Assembly: GCA_003612515.1 (NCBI GenBank)
Contig: RAZB01000003.1
Span: forward strand, 124,001-188,000
Direction: 5' to 3'
Origin: a bacterium D16-34
GTDB taxonomy: Bacteria > Actinomycetota > Coriobacteriia > Coriobacteriales > Eggerthellaceae
DNA: 64,000 bases
Positions within the stretch are counted from its first letter, which is position 1. Every line of letters starts with the position of its first letter. A program made the position numbers and the translations under genes. Shown here in pieces: positions 29,859-40,651 of this stretch. Below the pieces are notes generated by a model. That model was not told the origin of the DNA and ran no database searches. It saw only the letters and a program-made list of their open reading frames with translations.

Positions 29859-29864
29859 ATTATA
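29859..29864 (-). promoter_or_regulatory. Consensus -10 box upstream of the AGCS symporter
   Basis: Minus-strand TATAAT. The region upstream is AT-rich (GTTTGAAAAAATGTG) with only a partial -35 (TTTGAA, 15-base spacing). A second extended -10 form, TGTTAGAAT, lies about 40 bases further upstream at 29903-29911. Confidence 0.5.
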
Positions 29865-29949
29865 AAGTGGACACATTTTTTCAAACGTTTCCAACACGTA
29901 AAATTCTAACAACGGGGCTTGAAAAGTGCTTATAGGCGCGCATGCCTTA

Positions 29950-31107
29950 CTAAAGCGCATAGTCAAAATCAAGTTGTACGTTATAGCTATAACCCGGATA
30001 ATCCTGGTCGAGCTGCTTGATAATATCCTGCTTTATAGCCTCGCCGTCGCTTTTGAAATCAATCACGAGATCGAAATAACACGTCTTTGTCTGTTCGTCT
30101 ACGAAAAAGCCATGCGTCTGCAGTATTGACGGATCAGCACTCGCGAGCTCTACAAGGCGCTGATGCATATCAGCAAACTTACCCGTGATGTGTTCGGCGT
30201 AAATTCCAATAGCCATCTCAATGCCGGTTTGTGACTTGATGTCATCAGCAATCTTGCGCGTGAGAACATGAATTTGGCACGCATTAAGATTATCAGGGAT
30301 TTCAACGAAGGCAGACCCTATGATCTCGCGCGGACCAAAGTCGGTCAGCACGATGTCATACACGCCTTTGACCTCAGGAAACTTCTTCGCGCATGATTCA
30401 ATTTCTTCGAAATAGCGCTTGTTTTCAGGAAGCCCAATGATAGGATTGACCGCATCGCGAAGCACCTCAACTCCCGCCTTGATAACCACCAGCGAAATAA
30501 CCACGCCGACAATGCCATCAATATTGAGATTCCATATGTTTTGTGCGAAAGCTACCACCAACGTCCCAGCTGAAAGCACTGCGTCATAGTTCGAGTCAAC
30601 ACCCGAGGCGATGAGTGCTTCGCAATTGGTTTTCGTTCCAAAACGCTTAAACATAATGCCGATGAAAATTTTCGCCACGATAGCAACCACGATAACCGTG
30701 ATAGTAATAAGGGAGTATTGCGGTGTTCCTGGATTGATGATCTTGATAATTGACTCACGCAAAGAAACAAGACCTGCCGCCAAAATTATGACGGCAATCA
30801 CCACTGATGTGAGGTATTCCAAACGACCATAGCCAAAGGGATGTTTAGAGTCTGGCCTGCGCCCTGCAAGCTTAGTGCCCACAATAGTAACCAGCGATGA
30901 AATTGCATCGGTAGCATTGTTGACGCCGTCTAACATGATGGCGATGGAGTGAGAGACAAAACCGACAATCATCTTAAAAATAACGAGCAGCATGTTGCCA
31001 GCAATGCCATACATGCTTGCTTTCACAATCTCTGCTTCGCGTGCTCTTTGCGAAGCCAGACTGGAGTTTGTGGCTGTTTGCGTAGTTTGTTTTGACCGCT
31101 TACTCAT
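29950..31107 (-). CDS. Cation diffusion facilitator (metal exporter)
   Basis: 385 residues, inner membrane. Helix 2 carries the metal site as HSIAIMLDGVNNATDAIS, followed by DSKHPFGYGRLEYL. Helix 5 (EALIASGVDSNYDAVLSA) has the second aspartates. A cytoplasmic C-terminal domain follows. The metal-site pattern (HxxxD-like D..N..D) cannot settle zinc against manganese or iron. Three ATG codons stand in a row at 31105-31113; I use the third because GGGG lies 7 bases from it. Confidence 0.92.
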   Translation of the reverse strand: MSKRSKQTTQTATNSSLASQRAREAEIVKASMYGIAGNMLLVIFKMIVGFVSHSIAIMLDGVNNATDAISSLVTIVGTKLAGRRPDSKHPFGYGRLEYLTSVVIAVIILAAGLVSLRESIIKIINPGTPQYSLITITVIVVAIVAKIFIGIMFKRFGTKTNCEALIASGVDSNYDAVLSAGTLVVAFAQNIWNLNIDGIVGVVISLVVIKAGVEVLRDAVNPIIGLPENKRYFEEIESCAKKFPEVKGVYDIVLTDFGPREIIGSAFVEIPDNLNACQIHVLTRKIADDIKSQTGIEMAIGIYAEHITGKFADMHQRLVELASADPSILQTHGFFVDEQTKTCYFDLVIDFKSDGEAIKQDIIKQLDQDYPGYSYNVQLDFDYAL

Positions 31108-31291
31108 CATCATGCCCCAATTGGCGAATATGCATGTTCGCACATAAACGATACCGCCTTGGCAACATCGCATGCCTTACATAACTATCTTAGTGAGCAT
31201 TTCTTCTCTTATCTGTGAACAACGTCGCTTTGTTAATGAGTCGTTGTCTGCTTGGCAAGCCAGCTCAATTAAGCTTTTATTGCTTGCACCC

Positions 31292-31320
31292 TTGCGCTTG
31301 GGTGTGCGACCTATTACAAT
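31292..31320 (+). promoter_or_regulatory. Promoter of the riboflavin uptake operon
   Basis: -35 TTGCGC at 31292-31297, a 17-base spacer, and -10 TACAAT at 31315-31320. Transcription would start near 31327, about ten bases before the FMN aptamer. Confidence 0.65.
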
Positions 31321-31337
31321 ACCGCACAATGAATTCT

Positions 31338-31497
31338 GTTTCAGGGCGAGGTGCAATTCCTCACTGGCGGTAATTCTTGGCGCAAAATCTTGACAATGGT
31401 TACGCCAAGCGAGTCCGCGAGCTCACAGCTCACTAAGTTGTGGGTTGATTTCGGTGAGATCCCGAAACCAACGGTATAGTCCGGATGAAAGAGACAG
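31338..31497 (+). ncRNA. FMN riboswitch (RFN element)
   Basis: All conserved RFN blocks are present in order: TTCAGGGCGAGGTGCAATTC, CTCACTGGCGGTAAT, AGTCCGCGAGCTC, TTGATTTCGGTGAGATCCCG, AAACCAACGGTATAGTCCGG and ATGAAAGAGA. It lies upstream of a RibU-type S component, so FMN should repress riboflavin import. Confidence 0.97.
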
Positions 31498-31500
31498 AGA

Positions 31501-31577
31501 TTCGCATGCGCTTTTGAGCGCTTACTTTTGCGAACCTAACAGGCCCATATGAAGAATTCATAGGGGCTTATTTTTTG
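31501..31577 (+). terminator. Expression platform and terminator of the FMN riboswitch
   Basis: A compound hairpin at 31501-31534 (TTCGCA with TGCGAA around GCGC-TTTTGA-GCGC) is followed by an intrinsic terminator at 31541-31576: AGGCCCATATGAA pairs with TTCATAGGGGCTT over a GAA loop and ends in ATTTTTT. The terminator ends 50 bases before ribU, as expected for an FMN-controlled off switch. Confidence 0.85.
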
Positions 31578-31626
31578 GCCAAAAACAAGCCTTTAGGAGT
31601 CCGGCCAAACAAGATGGAGGTTTCGC

Positions 31627-32214
31627 ATGTCCGATCAAGCTCATTACCAATTCAAGAACACGAATACGTGGTCTACGCGACAACTTGTCACCATGGCGCT
31701 TTTGTGCGCCATAGGCGTACTGCTGTCGTTTATCGAATTTCCGCTTTTACCAGGTGTTCCGTGGCTTATGTATGATGCATCTGCCATGCCCGCTATGGTA
31801 TGTGGCTTTGCCTTCGGTCCTGCCGCTGGTTTTGCGGTTGGTCTGGTGAGCGCTGTTTTACATGGCATTCTTTTTGCTGACGTATCAGGTGCTTTTATGA
31901 ACATCTTAGTGGTGGCTGGCCTCGTATTGCCGGCTGCATTTGTCTATCGAAAAATGCATACCATGAAAGGTGCCATCATCGGTTTGGTGCTTTCGGCAAT
32001 TGCTGCAACCATCATGGCAATTATCGGCAATTTAATTGTCACCCCGCTTTATCTGGGAGTTCCCATCAATGCCGTAATCGAGATGATCATTCCTATCTTG
32101 ATTCCGTTTAATCTCGCAAAAGCAACCATTAACGCAATCCTGACGGTTATCGTCTATAAGTCCATTTCAAATCTCATTACTCCGAAGAAAAAGCAAGTTA
32201 AAGGACGTGCATAA
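31627..32214 (+). CDS. ribU: Riboflavin ECF transporter S component
   Basis: 195 residues, six membrane segments. The family motif appears as FPLLPGVPWLMYDASAMPAM near residue 40 (RibU proteins have a very similar pattern), followed by GFAFGPAAGFAVGLVSAVLH. The FMN riboswitch directly upstream supports riboflavin as the substrate. ATG with GGAGG about 8 bases upstream. First gene of a four-gene transporter operon. Confidence 0.94.
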   Translation: MSDQAHYQFKNTNTWSTRQLVTMALLCAIGVLLSFIEFPLLPGVPWLMYDASAMPAMVCGFAFGPAAGFAVGLVSAVLHGILFADVSGAFMNILVVAGLVLPAAFVYRKMHTMKGAIIGLVLSAIAATIMAIIGNLIVTPLYLGVPINAVIEMIIPILIPFNLAKATINAILTVIVYKSISNLITPKKKQVKGRA

Positions 32215-32218
32215 TCTT

Positions 32219-33046
32219 ATGTCGCTCATTGAGTTTCAAGACGTCAGCTTTACCTACGATGGCGAAACGTTTGCTCTCAAAGACATTAATCTTTCCATAG
32301 AGCAAGGCGAATTTGTCTGCATCCTTGGGGGAAATGGGTCGGGTAAATCAACGCTCGCTAAACACATTAACGCACTCCTTTTACCTGACAAAGGTAGCGT
32401 TGTCGTTCTTGGGCATGACACGCAAGACCAAACCATGACCTATTTCATTCGCAGCCATGCTGGTATGGTTTTTCAAAATCCCGATGATCAACTCGTCGCC
32501 AACTTAGTTGAAAACGATGTTGCTTTTGGTCCGGAAAACCTCAGCGTTCCTACTGATGAACTGCGAGTTCGCGTAAGCGACGCACTTGCCAATGTTGGCC
32601 TACAAGGATTCGATGCGCGTGAGACCGCCTCTCTTTCGGGCGGGCAAAAACAACGCGTTGCCATTGCGGGTGTACTTGCCATGCAGCCTCAGATTCTTAT
32701 CTTGGATGAGGCCACTGCCATGCTTGATCCGCGCGGGCGCAAAGGACTCATGCGTGTTTGCCGTGAGCTTAACGAACAAGGCATGACCATCGTTATGATC
32801 ACTCATTATATGGACGAGGCAGCACAAGCGAAGCGAGTGATTGTTCTCGACGCAGGCAAAGTAGCGTGTCAGGGAAGCCCCCAAGAAGTGCTCACGCAGC
32901 ATGAGCTCTTAGAGCGCCTCCACCTTGATCTGCCCTTTGCAGCTGAACTGAGTTATGCGCTCAAGCGCGCAGGTATACCGGTTCACACAACCGTTGACAC
33001 TGACTCTCTGAAGGAGGAGTTATGCGCATTAGCTTCGAAGGCGTAA
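32219..33046 (+). CDS. ecfA1: ECF transporter ATPase EcfA1
   Basis: 275 residues. Walker A GGNGSGKSTLAKHIN near residue 40, the EcfA Q-loop GMVFQNPDDQLVANLVENDV, LSGGQKQRVAIAGVL and Walker B ILILDEATAMLDP. These are typical of the A subunit paired with the next gene. The ATG at 32219 follows the ribU stop by 4 bases; a GTG four codons earlier sits too close to AAAGGA. Confidence 0.95.
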   Translation: MSLIEFQDVSFTYDGETFALKDINLSIEQGEFVCILGGNGSGKSTLAKHINALLLPDKGSVVVLGHDTQDQTMTYFIRSHAGMVFQNPDDQLVANLVENDVAFGPENLSVPTDELRVRVSDALANVGLQGFDARETASLSGGQKQRVAIAGVLAMQPQILILDEATAMLDPRGRKGLMRVCRELNEQGMTIVMITHYMDEAAQAKRVIVLDAGKVACQGSPQEVLTQHELLERLHLDLPFAAELSYALKRAGIPVHTTVDTDSLKEELCALASKA

Positions 33047-33996
33047 GCTTTTCCTACACTAACCCTGAGCACGCCGAAAAGCGTAAGCGCCGTCAGAAAA
33101 AGCGCAAAGAAGCTGGTGTTATTAGTGCGCCCGCCTCGCTTGCCGACCACAAAAGCGCTGATTGGGGAAGCGACCCTGAACAAGTATGGGCGCTTCGCGA
33201 TATCAGCTTCACCATTGAAGATAACGAGTTTTTAGGCATAGCGGGACATACCGGCAGTGGCAAATCAACGCTCATTCAACACATGAATGGACTTATCCAC
33301 CCAACATGCGGACGAGTGTTACTTGATGGCGAAGATTTGGCTGACAAGGCAGTCTTTCAAAGGTGTCGTGGCAAGGTTGGTTTAGTGTTTCAATATCCAG
33401 AAAACCAACTATTTGCGCCAAGCGTTTTCGAAGACGTTGCGTTTGGGCCGAAAAATCTCGGGCTTGACGACGCTGAGGTTTCTAAGCGCGTTGCCGAAGC
33501 CTTAGACAGCGTGCATTTAGATGTGGACGCACTTGGAGACAAGAGTCCTTTTGAGCTATCCGGTGGACAACAACGCCGAGTTGCCTTTGCGGGCGTGCTC
33601 GCCATGCACCCACAAGTGCTCGTTTTAGATGAACCAGTGGCAGGTCTCGATCCGGTTGCACGCGAGGAGTTTCTCCAGCTTATCTCAGAGCTGCACACCC
33701 AAGGAATCACCATCGTATTGGTGTCCCATAACATGGATGACCTCGCACGGTTTGCTGACAGAATCTTAGTACTCAACGAAGGCGAGGTGTTTGACCTTAA
33801 TACACCTGCTGAGGTTTTCACCTGCGGAGACGCTCTAAGAAGCATCGGACTCGATGTGCCCGCCGCGCAAAAATTTGCCCTTGAGCTGCGTGAATGCGGT
33901 TATGACTTGCCCCGTGACCTCTATATCACCGACACACTTGCTCAAGATATAGTAGCTCAGGTGCAGCTAAAGGCATGTGATGAGGCGCAATCATGA
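33022..33996 (+). CDS. ecfA2: ECF transporter ATPase EcfA2
   Basis: 324 residues, 25-base overlap with ecfA1. After the first strand (ISFEGVSFSYTN) there is a basic insert (EKRKRRQKKRKEAG) that makes it longer than usual. Walker A GHTGSGKSTLIQHMNGL near residue 80, Q-loop GLVFQYPENQLFAPSVFEDV, LSGGQQRRVAFAGVL, VLVLDEPVAGLDP. The basic insert may touch membrane or nucleic acid; its role is unknown. Confidence 0.95.
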   Translation: MRISFEGVSFSYTNPEHAEKRKRRQKKRKEAGVISAPASLADHKSADWGSDPEQVWALRDISFTIEDNEFLGIAGHTGSGKSTLIQHMNGLIHPTCGRVLLDGEDLADKAVFQRCRGKVGLVFQYPENQLFAPSVFEDVAFGPKNLGLDDAEVSKRVAEALDSVHLDVDALGDKSPFELSGGQQRRVAFAGVLAMHPQVLVLDEPVAGLDPVAREEFLQLISELHTQGITIVLVSHNMDDLARFADRILVLNEGEVFDLNTPAEVFTCGDALRSIGLDVPAAQKFALELRECGYDLPRDLYITDTLAQDIVAQVQLKACDEAQS

Positions 33997-34793
33997 ACGA
34001 TATAGCAATTCTGGGTCGCTATTGGCCAGGCACCTCCCCCATTCATCGCATGGATCCTCGTGCGAAACTGCTCGGATCTCTTGCGGTTATGGTGGTTATC
34101 TTCGCCGCACAAACCTTCTGGAGTTTGGCAGTTTGCGCAGTGTTTGTGCTTGGTTTTTTCGCTCTCTCAAATATCCCGCTCAGAAGTGCTTTTCGCTCCA
34201 TCGTTCCTTTGCTTTTTATCGTGGTAATTACCGCTTTACTGAATATCTTTTTTGTTCACGATGGGACGGTGCTGTTTCACTGGGCTTTTATAACCATCAC
34301 CGATGTTGGTATCGTAAAAGCGGTATTTCTCGCAATTCGCCTGGTGCTTCTTTTGCTTGCAATGAGCCTTTTGACGCTTACTACTACCACGCTCGATATC
34401 ACCGATGCGTTTGAATATTTGCTCAAACCGCTTAGACGCTTTGGAGTCCCTGCGCATGAGCTCTCCATGATGATGGGTATCGCGCTGCGTTTTTTGCCGC
34501 AATTTATCATTGAGCTTCAAACCATTTATCGGGCGCAAGTTAGCCGTGGCGCTCAATTCAAAGACGGCAAGCTATCTATGATTCGCTCGCTTATCATCCC
34601 GCTTTTTACGAGCGCTTTTCGCCATGCTGAAACTTTGTCACTTGCTATGGATGCACGTTGCTATCATGGCGAAGATGGCCGAACGCGCTTAAAGCCGCTC
34701 ACCTACACCTCCTTAGACAGAAATGCCATTTTTGTCATCGCCATCATGCTTGCATGTGTGATTGGCGCAAATTTCTTACCGCAAACATTTTAG
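33993..34793 (+). CDS. ecfT: ECF transporter T component
   Basis: 266 residues. Starts with the usual GRYWPGTSPIHRMDPRAKLL and has five or six helices. The coupling motifs are in SRGAQFKDGK and AMDARCYHGEDGRTR (the Ala-Arg-Gly-type motifs that reach the ATPases). ATGA overlap with ecfA2. Together with ribU, ecfA1 and ecfA2 it is a complete importer. Because EcfA1A2T modules can be shared, it may also serve other S components of the cell. Confidence 0.93.
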   Translation: MNDIAILGRYWPGTSPIHRMDPRAKLLGSLAVMVVIFAAQTFWSLAVCAVFVLGFFALSNIPLRSAFRSIVPLLFIVVITALLNIFFVHDGTVLFHWAFITITDVGIVKAVFLAIRLVLLLLAMSLLTLTTTTLDITDAFEYLLKPLRRFGVPAHELSMMMGIALRFLPQFIIELQTIYRAQVSRGAQFKDGKLSMIRSLIIPLFTSAFRHAETLSLAMDARCYHGEDGRTRLKPLTYTSLDRNAIFVIAIMLACVIGANFLPQTF

Positions 34794-34807
34794 AAAGGAC
34801 TTGCCCC

Positions 34808-35221
34808 ATGACCGGAAATGAAACTATTGTCGATTATCTCACCAGCGTGCCAGCCTGGTATTTAGCCACCTGTGAAAATGATCAACCCCACGTCCGCCCC
34901 TTTAGCTTCGCCGCGCTTCAAGATGGCGAAATTTGGTTTTGCACCGCAACAACAAAAGATGTGTATCGCGAACTAGAGACAAACCCACGCTTCGAGCTCA
35001 CCGCTTGGCGTCCCGGACGTGGCTGGATTATCATGAGAGGCAAAGCTGATCTTAACGATCGAGCAGATGCCGCGGTTCGCCGCGCTGGTTTTGAGCACAT
35101 GGTTGGTCTTGGCGAAAGCTGGGACGACGAAAATGATCCACGTCTTACCTTTTTCACCGTCAAAGAGCCACAAGCATGGCTGTGCGACATCGATGGAACA
35201 TGGACACCGATTGAGTTGTAG
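34808..35221 (+). CDS. Pyridoxamine 5'-phosphate oxidase-like flavin-binding protein
   Basis: 137 residues with the split-barrel fold: VPAWYLATCENDQPHVRPFS, then DGEIWFCTATTKDVYRELE and TAWRPGRGWIIMRGKADL. The ATG at 34808 (AAGGA upstream) is preferred; the longer frame overlaps ecfT. Similar to small FMN- or F420-type reductases; substrate unknown. Fourteen bases after ecfT, so it may be cotranscribed with the riboflavin importer, which fits a flavin-binding protein. Confidence 0.85.
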   Translation: MTGNETIVDYLTSVPAWYLATCENDQPHVRPFSFAALQDGEIWFCTATTKDVYRELETNPRFELTAWRPGRGWIIMRGKADLNDRADAAVRRAGFEHMVGLGESWDDENDPRLTFFTVKEPQAWLCDIDGTWTPIEL

Positions 35222-35260
35222 TCCTTTTTGCTTCTTGTTTGCGCATATGCGTTTACACGA

Positions 35261-35289
35261 AAGAGGGTGCCGCCAAGCGACACCCTCTT
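35261..35289. terminator. Bidirectional terminator hairpin
   Basis: AAGAGGGTG pairs perfectly with CACCCTCTT over an 11-base loop. It sits between two converging genes. T runs are short on both sides, so strength is uncertain. Confidence 0.65.
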
Positions 35290-35319
35290 ATTGCATATAC
35301 CGCCTAAACAGCTCTCTCG

Positions 35320-35640
35320 TTATTCAAAGTCGTAGAGCTCGCTTGTTGCATTTTTGAAGTCTTCATAGACTTCAGCTGCTATAAGCTCATCTTCAACAAG
35401 CTCAAACTCGGCAGGCTGACCGTCATCATCAAGCGCAGTCACCTCAAGCAAAACCACTTCGCCAGACGAGCCTGCCGGATCATCTTCGGTAACTGGGAAA
35501 AAGAACCCATAGCTGCGACCTTCATGCAAGATAAGACCCAAAAACTCAAGATCAATACGGTCTCCCGCTTCGTCTTCGAGCATAACGATGATGCCCTCTT
35601 CAGTTGGGGGACAAAAGTTTGGTGCACTTCCCGTACGCAT
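35320..35640 (-). CDS. DUF1292 family protein
   Basis: 106 residues, acidic. Follows the DUF1292 (YrzB-like) pattern: GIIVMLEDEAGDRIDLEFLG, then SYGFFFPVTEDD and EVVLLEVTALDDDGQPAEFE. Function is unknown in the family. It lies 117 bases downstream of secDF. Confidence 0.8.
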   Translation of the reverse strand: MRTGSAPNFCPPTEEGIIVMLEDEAGDRIDLEFLGLILHEGRSYGFFFPVTEDDPAGSSGEVVLLEVTALDDDGQPAEFELVEDELIAAEVYEDFKNATSELYDFE

Positions 35641-35709
35641 ATGTAACCTCTCTTCCCCAGCAATGCTGCTGGCACCTCGGTCAACTCAGCAAATATATTT
35701 GCAAGCTTA

Positions 35710-35742
35710 AGGCTTGATCCGCGCTTAACGCAGATCAAGCCT
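35710..35742. terminator. Perfect 10-bp inverted repeat after secDF
   Basis: AGGCTTGATC and GATCAAGCCT enclose a 13-base loop (with three further possible pairs). It lies 15 bases beyond the secDF stop. There is no strong T run, so it may act as a 3' stability hairpin or a weak terminator. Confidence 0.5.
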
Positions 35743-35756
35743 ATCTAAGCGTGTTG

Positions 35757-38486
35757 CTATTTCTTATCAGGACGCTTGCGTCGCTTTCCCTTTGGCGGTT
35801 TTGCGCTACTTTGCTTTGCAGACGTGGTTGTTGTTGCAGTAGCTTTGCCTGCTTGTGTGGCCTGAAGCTTTTTCGCCTCAACACTGATCGTCGCTTGAGC
35901 ACGTGCGCCTTTTGAGCTTGCGCCTTGCACGCTCACTTCATGACCTTTGCCCTCAGCCGGAGCAAGTTTGCCAAATTCAAAACGTCCGATCTCAGTACCG
36001 TATTTCTTTTGCAGCTTGACATACTTCGGCTCGCGCGTCTTCCAAAGCGCAAACAGCGGGCAAGCAACTGCAATCGTTGAATATGAACCCAACGCCAAAC
36101 CAATAGTCATAGCAAACGCGAAGTCCTTAAGCGTTTCTCCGCCGAACAACAGCATTGCCACAACGGGAATGAGTGATGAAATGGTGGTGTTAAGCGAGCG
36201 CAGGAAAACCTGATTGATAGAATGGTTCGCCATGGTCATAAACGAGCACTTGATTCCAGAAACATCCTTCATGTTCTCGTTTATGCGATGGAATACAACC
36301 ACCGTGTCGTAGAGCGAATAACCCAAAATAGTCAGCAATGCAGCAATGGTATTGGGGTTTACCTCGCGTCCAACTAAGGCATACACGCCTGCCACTACAA
36401 TGAGTACGTGGAGAAGTGACACAACCGCCATAAAGCCCATCTTGTACTCAAAGCGAATAGCAATATAAATAATAATGAGCACAATGGAAACCAGGAATGC
36501 TATAAGCGATGCTTGCACAACACTTGCACCCCAGTCAGGACCTATGGTGGTAACTTGGAAGCTTTCCGTGGACAAACCAAGCGTGTCAGCTACCTGATTT
36601 GCATGTGCTGAGGCCTCTTCAGGGCTTGTCGTAGTCGTGCGAACTAAAAAGCCTTCCTGACCATCAGTATTTGTGGTCTGGATAACCGCGTCAGGCTCAT
36701 CAGCTTCATTGAAGGCATCACGCATCTGCTCGATCGAGACATCGCCGGTGCCTTGGAAGGCAATAGAGGTACCACCCACAAATTCGATACCGAAGTTCAA
36801 ACCGCGAATGCCCACAAAAGCAAGCGAAAGCACAACAGCAACCGCAGCAATGATCATAAAGATCTTGCGATATCCCAAGAAGTTAATGTCGCGCTTGATA
36901 AAGCGACCGCGCGGACGACGAGCGCGCGCCTCGGCGGCCTCACCCGCTTTGCCGTCATGAGCTTTAGCCACCTCAGCAGATTCAACCGGGTTAATTTCTT
37001 GAGCAGTCTCAGCTGCAGCAATCGGCTGGCCCTCAGCAACGGCTAACGCCTTGTAGTCAGCAGCCGCCTCCAAGCTGTCGGTGATTCCCCAGAAACCAGG
37101 GTTTTTCGCAATGGCGCGAGGTGCCAATACGCGAATGAGCGGCGCTTTAAAGATAAGCATCATGGCGATGTCGCAGAAAATACCAAGTGCAAGCGTCAGA
37201 CCAAAGCCTTTAACCGAAGCGGCAGCCAAGAAGAACAGCGACAACGCCGAAACGAGCGTTACCAAGTCAGCGTCAATTGAGGTGAAGATAGCATGCTTAA
37301 CGCCAGTAATAGACGCCGCACGCACGCTTCTGCCCATACGTATTTCCTCGCGGAAACGCTCCACGGTCAAAATGGAAGAGTCTGCCGCCATACCAATGGT
37401 CAAAACGATACCGGCAATGCCTGCAAGCGAGAGGCTAAACAGCCCAAACGCTGAGAGCGCGGCCAAAATGCCTAAGTACAATACGGCGAAAACTGCCATA
37501 GCAGCGCCCGTGATAATACCAAGGCCGCGGTAGAAGCAAAGCAGGTACAAGATAACAATGATCATGCCAATTGCGGCAACCAACACACCTGAGGCCAGCG
37601 CGTCCTGACCTAAGGTAGGTCCTACTACCTGGCTTTGCGCATACTCAAAGTTTACTGGCAAAGAACCTGATTCGAGCACGGTTTGCATGTTACGTGCCTC
37701 ATCTAAGGTATACCCGCCGGTGATCTGCACTTGACCGTTAGGAATTTCGCTTTGAACAGCAGGAGCTGACTGGACTTCGTTATCCAAAATAATAACGATC
37801 TGACCATGCGTTGCCGCTAGCTCAGAAGTGGCCTGGGCAAACGCCTGAGCACCTTCGCTATTGAGCGTGATATTAACCGCATAATCGCTTGAAGTTTCAG
37901 AGGTGCGACCAATTGACACGCTTGTGATTTCTGAACCCGTTACCAACGGGGTGTAAGTGCCCGGTTCAACGGTCAAATGCTGCATCTCGCCCGAAGGAAA
38001 TGACATACCAAAGTCATCGGTATAGGTGCCCATCGTGCCATATTGACCGTTTTCAATTTCTTCGCGAACTGTTTCATCGGTAAATGAGTCAAGGCGCGCA
38101 AAGACCAAGCTACCGGTCTTGCCAATCGTATTGAGTGCCTCTTCGGTATCAGACAAACCAGGAATCTGCACTAAAATCTGATCAGTGCCTTGTACCTGTA
38201 CGACCGCCTCAGATGCACCAAGTGCATTAACGCGGCTTTCTATAATAGCGCGAGAGCTTTCCATCTCCTCATTGGTGACTGGCTCTCCATTGGTGCTATG
38301 AGCAGTCAGTACCACCGAAAGACCGCCCTGGATATCAAGACCTTGGTTGATCTTTTCTTGCGGAGGAGTGAATAAGAAAATTGACCCAATCACCAGCAAC
38401 GTGCTTAAGACCAAAAGCCAAACGTTGCGACGATTGGTTGAGGTTTTTGCCGATCGCTTCTTCTGCGTGGCTTGAGATGTTGCCAT
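35757..38486 (-). CDS. secDF: Protein translocase accessory protein, SecD and SecF fused
   Basis: 909 residues in the inner membrane; uses the proton gradient to help secretion through SecYEG. The SecD half runs from INQGLDIQGGLSVVLTAHS near residue 45 to helices near residue 460, with TIGMAADSSILTVERFREE. The SecF half starts near residue 540 (NFGIEFVGGTSIAFQGTG) and has TILGYSLYDTVVVFHRINEN. About 120 residues of Lys/Ala/Thr-rich tail follow, ending in KGKRRKRPDKK. YajC, commonly next to tgt and secD, is not present here. ATG with AGGAG upstream. Confidence 0.94.
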   Translation of the reverse strand: MATSQATQKKRSAKTSTNRRNVWLLVLSTLLVIGSIFLFTPPQEKINQGLDIQGGLSVVLTAHSTNGEPVTNEEMESSRAIIESRVNALGASEAVVQVQGTDQILVQIPGLSDTEEALNTIGKTGSLVFARLDSFTDETVREEIENGQYGTMGTYTDDFGMSFPSGEMQHLTVEPGTYTPLVTGSEITSVSIGRTSETSSDYAVNITLNSEGAQAFAQATSELAATHGQIVIILDNEVQSAPAVQSEIPNGQVQITGGYTLDEARNMQTVLESGSLPVNFEYAQSQVVGPTLGQDALASGVLVAAIGMIIVILYLLCFYRGLGIITGAAMAVFAVLYLGILAALSAFGLFSLSLAGIAGIVLTIGMAADSSILTVERFREEIRMGRSVRAASITGVKHAIFTSIDADLVTLVSALSLFFLAAASVKGFGLTLALGIFCDIAMMLIFKAPLIRVLAPRAIAKNPGFWGITDSLEAAADYKALAVAEGQPIAAAETAQEINPVESAEVAKAHDGKAGEAAEARARRPRGRFIKRDINFLGYRKIFMIIAAVAVVLSLAFVGIRGLNFGIEFVGGTSIAFQGTGDVSIEQMRDAFNEADEPDAVIQTTNTDGQEGFLVRTTTTSPEEASAHANQVADTLGLSTESFQVTTIGPDWGASVVQASLIAFLVSIVLIIIYIAIRFEYKMGFMAVVSLLHVLIVVAGVYALVGREVNPNTIAALLTILGYSLYDTVVVFHRINENMKDVSGIKCSFMTMANHSINQVFLRSLNTTISSLIPVVAMLLFGGETLKDFAFAMTIGLALGSYSTIAVACPLFALWKTREPKYVKLQKKYGTEIGRFEFGKLAPAEGKGHEVSVQGASSKGARAQATISVEAKKLQATQAGKATATTTTSAKQSSAKPPKGKRRKRPDKK

Positions 38487-38620
38487 TGCAAACTCTCCTA
38501 TTTATCTTCTCGAGATTATCCAGCGCTCATCTCCCTCATCCGAGCGCCTTTGTACCAACTTTCCTATTGTGCCACAAAATGCATCTCATTTAAGAAGAAT
38601 GCATAAACTATGCAAGGCTT

Positions 38621-40544
<1,924 letters not shown>

Positions 40545-40614
40545 TTTGATCTCCTTATTTCGTGTGCAAAAGCGCGATAAAGTGTTTTGGCTAGTATAGG
40601 CTATTGCAAAGTCA

Positions 40615-40623
40615 TGCTAGTAT
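40615..40623 (+). promoter_or_regulatory. Candidate extended -10 of queH
   Basis: TGC-TAGTAT lies about 30 bases before the queH start. The seven-mer CTAGTAT is also present 26 bases upstream at 40591-40597, in the divergent spacer shared with the HAD gene. Confidence 0.4.
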
Positions 40624-40651
40624 TACCAGCGGACAAAAGGAGTAAATAGGT

